A stretch of DNA of 14,367 nt, from assembly GCA_028696635.1 (NCBI GenBank), contig JAQVGR010000010.1, forward strand, positions 1 through 14,367. Direction: 5' to 3'. Below, piece by piece: positions 7,724-14,060 of this stretch. Positions within the stretch are counted from its first letter, which is position 1, and each line of letters begins with the position of its first letter. Below the pieces are notes generated by a model. It did not search any database. It saw nothing but the letters and a program-made list of their open reading frames with translations, and was not told where the DNA came from. Made by a program: the position numbers and the translations under genes. The DNA comes from Candidatus Krumholzibacteriia bacterium (lineage in GTDB: Bacteria; Krumholzibacteriota; Krumholzibacteriia; Krumholzibacteriales; Krumholzibacteriaceae).

Positions 7724-8021
7724 TGTGACCTCCTGTCCGGGAATCATCCCCGGGGGATGAACTTCCAGGAACCTCATTCTATGTAACCGTGTGTCTCCAC
7801 TCGGATAAGTTCCCAGTTTGCTGCTTCATCTGTCGCCTCATAGACGACTCTCGGTCATCGGCTGCCGCACCCCCTTCCCTCGGTTCAGGCCCGCAGACTC
7901 GGGTTCCTGCGGCCATGCCCGCAGTCCCGCTGTCACGTGGATCCAGGCTCTTGGATGGCTGCATCTATTACTCGGGCAAACCCCCTTTCAGAACCGGCGA
8001 ACACACCCCTGCCAGATATTT
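7724..8021 (-). ncRNA. Candidate structured 5' leader or small RNA upstream of the outer-membrane gene
   Basis: About 300 bases lie between a good promoter and the start of the beta-barrel gene, with no convincing protein-coding frame. The minus-strand RNA could form several hairpins: a 6-bp stem at 7907-7912/7919-7924 that can extend with GGG/CCC, a 7-bp stem with a 3-base loop at 7832-7838/7842-7848, a 5-bp stem at 7941-7945/7952-7956, and a 4-bp stem at 7890-7893/7900-7903. Longer-range pairing (CGGUUC with GAACCG) is also possible. In GC-rich DNA some pairing arises by chance. I do not recognise a known riboswitch or RNA family with confidence. No terminator separates it from the downstream gene, so a long leader is more likely than a free RNA. 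Confidence 0.3.
7744..7760. promoter_or_regulatory. Perfect 17-base palindrome just upstream of the ribosome binding site
   Basis: TCATCCCC-G-GGGGATGA forms two perfect eight-base arms around one base. It lies about ten bases upstream of the AGGAGGT of the outer-membrane protein gene. It could be an operator for a dimeric repressor or an mRNA hairpin that limits ribosome access. No T-tract follows, so it is not an intrinsic terminator. Confidence 0.4.
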
Positions 8022-8027
8022 GGGCGA

Positions 8028-8077
8028 ACGCTACGGTATGATGGAAAAACCTGTCAACAGTTTTTTTGGATTTTTTT
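8028..8077 (-). promoter_or_regulatory. Sigma-70-type promoter with A-tract UP-like element
   Basis: On the minus strand a perfect -35 box TTGACA (8057-8052) is followed after 18 bases by TAGCGT (8033-8028), which fits the TAnnnT core of -10 boxes in GC-rich bacteria. Directly upstream of the -35 box are two A7 tracts separated by TCC (8077-8071 and 8067-8061), the position and composition of an UP element. The predicted transcript starts near 8021 and runs toward the outer-membrane protein gene. The -10 match is only three of six. On the plus strand the same tract reads T7-GGA-T7, which could instead end a rightward transcript. Confidence 0.5.
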
Positions 8078-8127
8078 CCGGCCAACTCGAAGCCCTCCCG
8101 TCAGCTGCGCCGACGGGGCGCGGCCCG

Positions 8128-9180
8128 TCACGGTCGGAGCAGATCGCGGGCGAAGAGCAGCGACCGGCCGAGACGCTCCTCGTACAGTCCGTCGCCGGCG
8201 ATCAGCGAGTTCACCCTCACATCCCCGTACGCGTGGACGAACCGGCCCCCGCCGAGGGAGACGGCCACGTGCGTGATCCGCCCCCCCTCTCCGAAGAACA
8301 GCAGGGTCCCCGGATCGATCGCTTCCCGCGAGCCGATCGGCGCGTCCTGCCCCGTCGCCGCCTGCTGGTCGGAGTCGCGCGGGACCGCGATCCCCTCCAT
8401 GGCGAAGACCCGCTTGACGAGCCCCGAGCAGTCGAACCCCTTTCCCGACGTCCCGCCCCAGACATACGTGATCCCGAGAAACCGCTGCGCCCGTGAGGTG
8501 ATTCGCCCTCCGTCGGGGCAGGCGCCGGTCCGGGCCGGCTCGATGGCGGCCGGGTCGAGGTACCCCCTTCGCCCGCCGGGAATCTCGACGAGGACCAGAC
8601 CCGACTCTTCCCCCCGGACGGCGACCGGCGAGCCGGCCGTGATGTCGCTGACCGGAAGAGAGCCGGCGGCCGGCTCGGAGAGGACATAGGCGATCGGGGA
8701 GGAGACGATATGCCCCGCCTCGGAGCGGAACCGGTCGACCGCCGCCCGGTCGACCGGCTGCACGTACCAGGATCTCACCCAGCCGTGGTACCCGTCCTCG
8801 AGCATGACGAGGTGCCACTCCCCCCGACGGTCGAGCGACGACATCGTCTCCCCCATGATCGCCTGGGTGAGAAGCTCGGTCGCATGCTCGGCCCCGCGCC
8901 GGATATCCGCCACGCTCGCCGTCGTCCAGAGCATGTCGCCTCGTTCCTCCCCGGCGAGTATCAGCCTGATCCCGTCCCCATCGGCCTCCGCTCGTTCCGG
9001 CCCGGTCGCGAGACCGAGCCCGCTCGCGACCGCCTCGAACACCTCCCGCCGGCTCAGACGCACCTCCAGCGCGCCGTCAGCCCCCACCGAGATCTTCGAC
9101 CACGAGGTCCGCCAGTCGAAGGCGCGCTCCCGCTCGGCGCCGTCTATCATCTTCCGGATCGTTTCGACGTCAGGTCTCAT
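8128..9180 (-). CDS. NlpC/P60 endopeptidase with SH3b-like domains, YkfC-like
   Basis: The protein has 350 residues from the ATG at 9180, which overlaps the dppC-like stop by four bases and has GGGAGG six bases upstream. The N-terminal 235 residues hold SH3b-type modules, including DGYHGWVRSWYV at 129-140. The C-terminal NlpC/P60 domain has Cys251 (FDCSGL), His304 (ITHVAVSLG) and His316 (FVHA). There is no signal peptide, so it is probably cytosolic. This domain order matches YkfC, the gamma-D-glutamyl-diamino acid endopeptidase that trims free murein peptides in Bacillus, and the catalytic spacing (53 and 12 residues) agrees with the Bacillus cereus enzyme as I recall it. Lying after peptide permease genes, it likely cuts the peptides they import. 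Other NlpC/P60 specificities remain possible. Confidence 0.88.
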   Translation of the reverse strand: MRPDVETIRKMIDGAERERAFDWRTSWSKISVGADGALEVRLSRREVFEAVASGLGLATGPERAEADGDGIRLILAGEERGDMLWTTASVADIRRGAEHATELLTQAIMGETMSSLDRRGEWHLVMLEDGYHGWVRSWYVQPVDRAAVDRFRSEAGHIVSSPIAYVLSEPAAGSLPVSDITAGSPVAVRGEESGLVLVEIPGGRRGYLDPAAIEPARTGACPDGGRITSRAQRFLGITYVWGGTSGKGFDCSGLVKRVFAMEGIAVPRDSDQQAATGQDAPIGSREAIDPGTLLFFGEGGRITHVAVSLGGGRFVHAYGDVRVNSLIAGDGLYEERLGRSLLFARDLLRP

Positions 9181-10061
9181 CGCACGCCTCCCGCGCGCGC
9201 CGGCGCCGCCCCGTCTCCCGCGACCCGTCCCGCGCGGCGCCGGGCGAGCGGCGAGCGGGGGTCGAGCGCGTCGCGCAGCCCGTCGCCGACGAGGTTGAAG
9301 GCGAGGATCGTCGCCGTCAGCACGAGGCCGGGGAAGAGGGTGAGCCACGGCGCGGTGCGCATGAACGGTATCCCCGCCGCGATCATCCCCCCCCAGCTCG
9401 GCGCGGGGGGCTGAACCCCGAGCCCGAGAAAGCTCAGGCTCGCCTCGGCCATGATCGTCATGCCGAGCCCGAGGGTGAAGACGACGATCAGCGGCGAGAG
9501 GCACTGGGGGAGGATATACCTCGCGATCAGCCGCAGGTGACCCGCTCCGGCCGCGCGCGCCGCCTGGACGTACTCCCGCTCCCGCACGGCGAGGATCTGG
9601 CCCCGCACGAGGCGGGCCATCGCCGCCCATCCGACCGCGCCGAGCGCGGCGCACAGGGCCCAGAGCCCCGGCGTGACCACCGCCATGATCGCGATAAGCA
9701 GCAGCAGAGTCGGAAAGGCGAAGGTGACGTCGGCCAGTCGCATCACCAGCGCGTCGGTCCGTCCTCCGAAGTACCCCGCCGCCGTGCCGGCGGCCAGGCC
9801 GAGCAGGAGCGCGATCGACCGGGCGACCAGGCCGACGGCGAGCGACACCCTTCCCCCGTGCAGCACCCGCGCGAGGACGTCGCGGCCGAAGGCGTCGGTG
9901 CCGAAGAGGTGCGCCCCCGACGGGGGCTGCAGGGAGCGGGAGAGGTCCATCTCGAGCGGCCCGTGCGGCAGGACCGCGCCGGCCAGGAGCACGGCGGCGG
10001 CTATGACGGCCAGCCCGGCGAGACCCGCAGCGGTCCCCGGGCCTGCGGCGCGCGCCCTCAT
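9177..10061 (-). CDS. Peptide ABC transporter permease, DppC/OppC type
   Basis: This is the second inner-membrane permease of a peptide/nickel-type ABC importer. The protein has 294 residues, a normal length for DppC. It has an N-terminal membrane segment (about 10-30) followed by the HLFGTDAFGRDVLARVLHGG region typical of the OppC/DppC family. A five-segment BPD core (about 70-270) follows. The EAA loop that contacts the ATPase is QAARAAGAGHLRLIARYILP at about 167-186. The ATG overlaps the dppB-like stop by four bases, with GGGAGG just upstream, and its own stop overlaps the NlpC/P60 start. Peptide rather than nickel transport is favoured by the downstream endopeptidase. It should form a heterodimer with the DppB-like protein. 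Confidence 0.92.
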   Translation of the reverse strand: MRARAAGPGTAAGLAGLAVIAAAVLLAGAVLPHGPLEMDLSRSLQPPSGAHLFGTDAFGRDVLARVLHGGRVSLAVGLVARSIALLLGLAAGTAAGYFGGRTDALVMRLADVTFAFPTLLLLIAIMAVVTPGLWALCAALGAVGWAAMARLVRGQILAVREREYVQAARAAGAGHLRLIARYILPQCLSPLIVVFTLGLGMTIMAEASLSFLGLGVQPPAPSWGGMIAAGIPFMRTAPWLTLFPGLVLTATILAFNLVGDGLRDALDPRSPLARRRAGRVAGDGAAPARAGGVR

Positions 10062-10996
10062 CCGCCCCCTCCCGCGCTCCGGATCCTCGGATCGATGATC
10101 CCGTAACTTATATCGACCGCCAGATTCACGATGACGAAGAGTGCCGCCGTGAAGAGGACGGCTCCCTGGATCACGGGAAAGTCACGGCGGAGGATCGACT
10201 GCACGATCAGCCGGCCGAGCCCCGGCCAGCCGAAGATCGACTCGGTCAGGACCGATCCCCCGAGGTAACTCCCGAAATCGGTGCCGACGATCGTCACGAC
10301 CGGGATCAGGGCGTTGCGAAGCACGTGCTTGCCGAGGACGGTCCCGTCGCCGAGCCCCTTCGCCCGCGCCGTCCTGACGAAATCCTCCCCCGCCGCGTCG
10401 AGGAACCCCGACCTCGTCACGCGGGCGATCGAGGCCATCGAGGCGAAGGAGAGCGTCACCGCCGGCAGTATCAGGTACCGCAGCGATCCGCCGCCGTACC
10501 CCGACGGGGGGAGCAGGCCGAGCCGGAGGGCGAAGAGATGGATCAGCAGCAGCCCGAGCCAGAAGACGGGGATCGAGACCCCCACGAGCGTGATCCCCAT
10601 CAGCAGGCGGCCGGTCCACGGATGCCTGCCCCGGGAGGCGAGCCCGCCGGCGAGCACCCCGAAGACGACGGCGATCAGCATCGCCGATCCGGCGAGCAGG
10701 GCGGTGCGCGGGAACCGTTCCGCTATGCTCTCGGCGACCGGCCGGCCGGTCACGAACGAGCGGCCGAGATCGAGGCGGGCGACCCTGCCGAGATAGTCCA
10801 GGTACCGCACGGCGAGGGGCTTGTCCAGCCCGAGCTCGGTGCGCAGGCGCGCGAGCGTCGCCTCGTCGTACCGCTCGCCGACCAGGGCGAGGACCGGATC
10901 GCCGGGGAGCACCTGCATCACGAGAAATGTCACCGTGACCACGCCGAAGAGGATCGGCGCGATAGTGAGGATCCGTCTGGCGACAAACCGGATCAT
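10058..10996 (-). CDS. Peptide ABC transporter permease, DppB/OppB type
   Basis: This is the first inner-membrane permease of the peptide importer. The protein has 312 residues, typical of DppB. It begins with a membrane segment and the family signature FLVMQVLPGDPVLALVG at about 25-41. The family LDKPLAVRYLDYLG segment follows near 57-70, then the BPD core with about five further membrane segments. The EAA loop is RTARAKGLGDGTVLGKHVLR at about 189-208, where the ATPase would dock. It starts 25 bases after the binding-protein gene, with a G-rich but closely spaced ribosome binding site. It overlaps the dppC-like gene by four bases. No matching DppD/DppF ATPase gene lies in the window, so the importer must borrow one from elsewhere. 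Confidence 0.93.
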   Translation of the reverse strand: MIRFVARRILTIAPILFGVVTVTFLVMQVLPGDPVLALVGERYDEATLARLRTELGLDKPLAVRYLDYLGRVARLDLGRSFVTGRPVAESIAERFPRTALLAGSAMLIAVVFGVLAGGLASRGRHPWTGRLLMGITLVGVSIPVFWLGLLLIHLFALRLGLLPPSGYGGGSLRYLILPAVTLSFASMASIARVTRSGFLDAAGEDFVRTARAKGLGDGTVLGKHVLRNALIPVVTIVGTDFGSYLGGSVLTESIFGWPGLGRLIVQSILRRDFPVIQGAVLFTAALFVIVNLAVDISYGIIDPRIRSAGGGG

Positions 10997-11021
10997 CGTC
11001 CCCCGCCGTCCGCCCGCCGGC

Positions 11022-12572
11022 TCACCGCAGCTCCGCCTCGGTGAACCGCTGGCCGTTGAATATCACCGGCATCCGGTACCCCGCCAGGCGGCTCGAGACG
11101 ACCTGATGCCTGACGGGGAACCAGAGAAAGATCCACGGCGCGTCGCCGGTCACGATCTCCTCGGCCTCCCGGTAGAGGAGCCACCGCCGGTCGGGATCGG
11201 ACAGGGCCGCGGCCGCGTCGAGGAGCGAGTCGACGCGGCGATCGGCGTACCGGCTGCGGTTCCCGCCGCCGCCCCGGTTCGAGGAATGGAAGAGCGGAAC
11301 GAGGAAGTTCTCCGGATCGGGGTAATCGGCGAACCAGTCGAGGTAGAAGGCGTCCGGCGTCCCGCGGTCGACCGCCTCCTTGAAGGCGCTCCACTCGCGG
11401 GTGACGATCCGCGCCTCGACCCCGACCGCTCCGAGGTACCCCTGCACCGCCTCGAGGACCCTCCCCGCCTCGGGGTTCTCCCGCTGCCAGATCTCCATCG
11501 CGAACCCCTCCGGATACCCCGCCTCGGCGAGCAGGGCCGCCGCGGCTGCGGGATCGAACCGGTACGGACGGGGCGGCGGCGGGCCGCGCCTGAGCGGCGG
11601 CGGCACCACGCCGTCGGCCCTGCGCGCCGCGCCGAAGAGGACGTGTTCGATGATCGCGTCGACATCAACCGCCATGTTGAGCGCCCGGCGGACGCGCCGG
11701 TCGTCGAGCGGCGCCTTTTCCGTGTTGAGCCCGATGTAGCCGACACGCAGCTCGAGCCCGCTGAGGAGCTCCGGGCCCGCCGACCGCCACAGACCGATCT
11801 CGGCGACCGGCACCTCGAGCAGGTCGAGGTTCCCCACCTCGAACTCGGCGATACGGGTCATCGGCTCGGGTATCACGCGCATGAGGATCCGCTCGAGACG
11901 GGGCGGCCGCTCGGCGAAGGGATTCCGTTCGAGGACGATCTCGTCCCCCGCCGCCCACGAGGCGAGACGCCACGGGCCGCTGCCGACGGGAGCGCGCCCG
12001 TATCCGCGCCCGAGCGAGTCGGCGATCCCGGCGGGCACGATCCCCGCCGCCGGCATGGCGAGCAGGCTGGGCAGGTGCGAGGCGGGCCTCTCGAGACGTA
12101 TGATCAGCGTCGTGTCGTCGGCCGCCTCGATCCCGTCCCGCATCGGGGCCTTCCCCGCGTGGAACGACGCCGCCCCGCGGACCGGCTCGAGCACCCACCA
12201 GCGCGGGGAGGCGGTCGACGGATCGAGGAGCCGCATCAGGGAGCGCGCCGCGCCGCGGGCCGTCACCGGGGTCCCGTCGCTGAATCGGGCCCCGCCGATG
12301 ATGAAGACGTATTCGAGGCCGTCGTCCGAGACGGTCCATCGAGAGGCGATCTGGCCGGCGAGCGTGCCGTCCGGCTCGAAGGCGACGAGCGTGCCGTGGA
12401 TCAGCGACGAGACGAGCCCCGACGAGTAATCGACGGCGAACGCGGGGTCGAGGGTCGACGGTTCGGTCTCGAGCGCGAGGCGCAGCGCGTCGGGCTCCCG
12501 CTCCCCCCCGCACCCCGCCGAGGCCAGCGCGGCGAGGAGGGAGGCGCCCAGGATCAGGGGTGTCCCGTTCAT
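11022..12572 (-). CDS. Peptide-binding lipoprotein, extracellular solute-binding family 5
   Basis: This is the substrate-binding component of the peptide ABC importer (DppA/OppA type, SBP family 5). It captures peptides in the periplasm and hands them to the permeases. The protein has 516 residues, normal for the family. A hydrophobic signal (residues about 5-20) ends in ASAGC, a plausible though imperfect lipobox with Cys21 as the lipid anchor. The family start follows: LRLALETEPSTLDPAFAVDY. Then come SSLIHGTL and LAGQIASRWTVSDDGLEYVF, which are highly typical, and the FNEAL-like late segments. It begins seven bases after the GWxTD stop. The best AAGGAG is 14 bases away, so the ribosome binding site is poor and translation may be coupled to the gene before it. 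The substrate cannot be read from sequence. Confidence 0.92.
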   Translation of the reverse strand: MNGTPLILGASLLAALASAGCGGEREPDALRLALETEPSTLDPAFAVDYSSGLVSSLIHGTLVAFEPDGTLAGQIASRWTVSDDGLEYVFIIGGARFSDGTPVTARGAARSLMRLLDPSTASPRWWVLEPVRGAASFHAGKAPMRDGIEAADDTTLIIRLERPASHLPSLLAMPAAGIVPAGIADSLGRGYGRAPVGSGPWRLASWAAGDEIVLERNPFAERPPRLERILMRVIPEPMTRIAEFEVGNLDLLEVPVAEIGLWRSAGPELLSGLELRVGYIGLNTEKAPLDDRRVRRALNMAVDVDAIIEHVLFGAARRADGVVPPPLRRGPPPPRPYRFDPAAAAALLAEAGYPEGFAMEIWQRENPEAGRVLEAVQGYLGAVGVEARIVTREWSAFKEAVDRGTPDAFYLDWFADYPDPENFLVPLFHSSNRGGGGNRSRYADRRVDSLLDAAAALSDPDRRWLLYREAEEIVTGDAPWIFLWFPVRHQVVSSRLAGYRMPVIFNGQRFTEAELR

Positions 12573-12579
12573 CGATCGC

Positions 12580-13890
12580 TCAGATGCTCCTTGTCGTCAT
12601 CAGGGTGTATCGCCCCGTTCCCATCGGATCCTCGAAGATGAAGGCGATCCCCCGCGAGTAGTAGTACCAGATCTTCAGCCTGGCTCCGAGCGTCGTCCCG
12701 TCGCGATCGATCTCCTCGTCGGGCGGGCCGTACCGTATATATATCCGCCCCCGGTCGGTCTTCCATCCCGGCCCGGACCCGCCGAACCGCTCGAGCGCGG
12801 AGGCGAGGCGGTCGAGGAACTCCTCGTACCCCTCGTTGAACGCCTCCGCAGGAGCCGGGTCGCGCCGCCTCCAGAAGCCGTCCCACTCCTCCAACCGTCG
12901 ATCGGGGGGGGCGTCGCGCAGGGGCTGGAGCTCGCGGTCCTCTGCGATGTACGAGAGCAGATCGAGGGTCTCCTCGAAACGCGAGCCGAACGTCGCCCGG
13001 GACAGCAGGACGGCGAACGAGCCGCTCGTGACAGCCTTCCTCGTCGAGTGCGGTATCCCGGCGGCCGCCTGGACCTCGTACCGGCCCATCGCCAGGTCGT
13101 CGACGTTCATGTCGAGGCAGACGATCGCCCTCCCCTCGGCGCCCGTATCGACCATGCGGCGCAGGTAGCGGACCATCTGCCGGTCCCCCGAGGAGACCTT
13201 CAGCGAGAGCTCGACCAGGGAGGATGTCCGCTCCGCGGCCGGGGTGAGGATCGCGAGGCCGATCCGCAGCCACCCTCCGGGATCGGCGAAGGCGCCGCCG
13301 GCCAGCGCCGCGAATCCGTCGGGCACGACCCCCTGGCAGAGGGAGAAGACCGTCTCCCCCTCGGGAGGCCGCCCCTCGCGCCGCAGGGGGCCGGGGATCG
13401 AGAACGCCGGCTGCGTTATCTCGAACACCCCCTCCTCCCTGCCGAAGACCTGGACCTTCACCTCGCGCTCGTACCGCAGCGAGGTCCCGATGACCTCGAT
13501 CGCCACCTTCGCCGTGTAGTTTCCCGGATCGACGGGGATCGTCGAGCGCAGGTTCGAGACGAGGCGGGGGGAGCGGGTCATCTCGTACTCGACCACCGCG
13601 ACGGTCTCCTCCTCCACCTCGCCGCTCACCCGCCGGCCGTCGCCTCCGCGCAGGTCGATGAAGATCCGGTAGCGGGCCTCGAACCCCGCCGGTGTGCGGA
13701 AGAAGACGAGGCGGCGGTGGCTGATGGAGGTCGAGAGCACGAGGAGCGCGTTCCCCTCCGCGTCGATGCTCTGCCCCGCCGAGAGCTCGAACCCCCTGCT
13801 CGCCGCACCCGTCATCTGCTGCCCCCGCACGGGGAGCGCCGCCGCGGCCGCGGCCGTCAGGGAGACAAGGACACACTGTGCGCGGCGCAT
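12580..13890 (-). CDS. GWxTD domain-containing secreted protein
   Basis: The protein has 436 residues from the ATG at 13890, chosen because GGAGG sits six bases upstream and a signal peptide begins there (Arg-Arg, then a Leu/Ala-rich core to about residue 20, cut near 22-25). A longer frame to 13953 adds only an unlikely Arg-rich leader. The first 300 residues look beta-rich. The C-terminal GWxTD domain (about 305-436) includes a charged helical stretch, then GWKTDRGRIYIRYGPPDEEI at 375-394, which defines the family. A final IWYYYSRGIAFIFEDPMGTGRY segment follows. GWxTD proteins are exported proteins of unknown function, found in several diderm phyla. Here it heads the peptide uptake cluster, seven bases before the binding protein, which suggests a role in the same process, but this is only inferred. 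Confidence 0.88.
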   Translation of the reverse strand: MRRAQCVLVSLTAAAAAALPVRGQQMTGAASRGFELSAGQSIDAEGNALLVLSTSISHRRLVFFRTPAGFEARYRIFIDLRGGDGRRVSGEVEEETVAVVEYEMTRSPRLVSNLRSTIPVDPGNYTAKVAIEVIGTSLRYEREVKVQVFGREEGVFEITQPAFSIPGPLRREGRPPEGETVFSLCQGVVPDGFAALAGGAFADPGGWLRIGLAILTPAAERTSSLVELSLKVSSGDRQMVRYLRRMVDTGAEGRAIVCLDMNVDDLAMGRYEVQAAAGIPHSTRKAVTSGSFAVLLSRATFGSRFEETLDLLSYIAEDRELQPLRDAPPDRRLEEWDGFWRRRDPAPAEAFNEGYEEFLDRLASALERFGGSGPGWKTDRGRIYIRYGPPDEEIDRDGTTLGARLKIWYYYSRGIAFIFEDPMGTGRYTLMTTRSI

Positions 13891-13907
13891 CGGAAACCTC
13901 CGCGGCG

Positions 13908-13936
13908 AGTATAAACCGGACCGCCGCCGCGCACAA
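13908..13936 (-). promoter_or_regulatory. Probable promoter of the GWxTD/peptide-uptake cluster
   Basis: On the minus strand TATACT (13913-13908, five of six to the -10 consensus) is preceded after exactly 17 bases by TTGTGC (13936-13931, three of six to the -35 consensus). It lies just upstream of the GWxTD start at 13890. The predicted transcript start falls in or next to the GGAGG ribosome binding site, which is tight, so the true start may differ by a few bases. Confidence 0.45.
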
Positions 13937-13970
13937 TGGCTAAGAGCGCGCACCGCGGCCGGCGAAGGTC

Positions 13971-14060
13971 CTATTCGTAATGGAGAGCCTTGATGGGATC
14001 CATCCGCGCCGCGCGGTCCGCCGGGGCGTTCGAGAGCGGATCGCGCCCGGCCCGGCTCCG
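13971..14060 (-). pseudogene. Remnant of an FtsX/MacB-type permease C terminus
   Basis: Directly after the TGA of the ABC ATPase, and in the same frame, 29 codons run to a TAG at 13971-13973. The last 17 residues read PADRAARMDPIKALHYE, which closely matches the common C-terminal end of MacB/FtsX-type permeases (PAxRAAxLDPIxALRYE followed by a stop). No start codon, membrane segments or permease body remain; a complete permease would have about 400 residues. The remainder (RSRAGRDPLSNA) is not recognisable. The likeliest reading is an internal deletion that removed almost the whole permease gene normally placed after its ATPase. A wrong join in an assembly would look the same. The similarity is short, so the call is moderate. 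Confidence 0.6.

Noticed and set aside
7794..7809. Resemblance to the start of a SAM-I riboswitch (CUUAUCCGAGUGGAGA on the minus strand)
   Set aside because: The conserved continuation (GAGGGA, GGCCC, the GAAxCC and CGGCAACC segments) is absent, so the match is too short to mean anything.
7779..7964. Short minus-strand open frame of 61 codons and longer plus-strand frames in the 7789-8496 region
   Set aside because: None has a good ribosome binding site, a recognisable motif or a protein-like composition, and the plus-strand frames run into the antisense of the NlpC/P60 gene.
7830..8021. 6S RNA in the leader, because of a CCUGAACC...AGGG stretch and a UGUUCGC segment like those in proteobacterial 6S RNA
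   Set aside because: I could not find the long closing stem and central bubble that define 6S RNA; the resemblance is only to short motifs. A covariance-model search would decide.
8097..8117. Six-base-pair hairpin after the NlpC/P60 stop as a terminator
   Set aside because: The stem is short with a nine-base loop, and no T-tract follows on the minus strand, so it is not a convincing intrinsic terminator.
10821..12641. Long plus-strand open frame of 606 codons opposite the binding-protein gene
   Set aside because: It runs antisense to a clear family-5 binding protein and DppB-like gene, has a low-complexity Arg/Pro/Asp-rich product with no motif, and is the usual shadow of GC-rich coding DNA.
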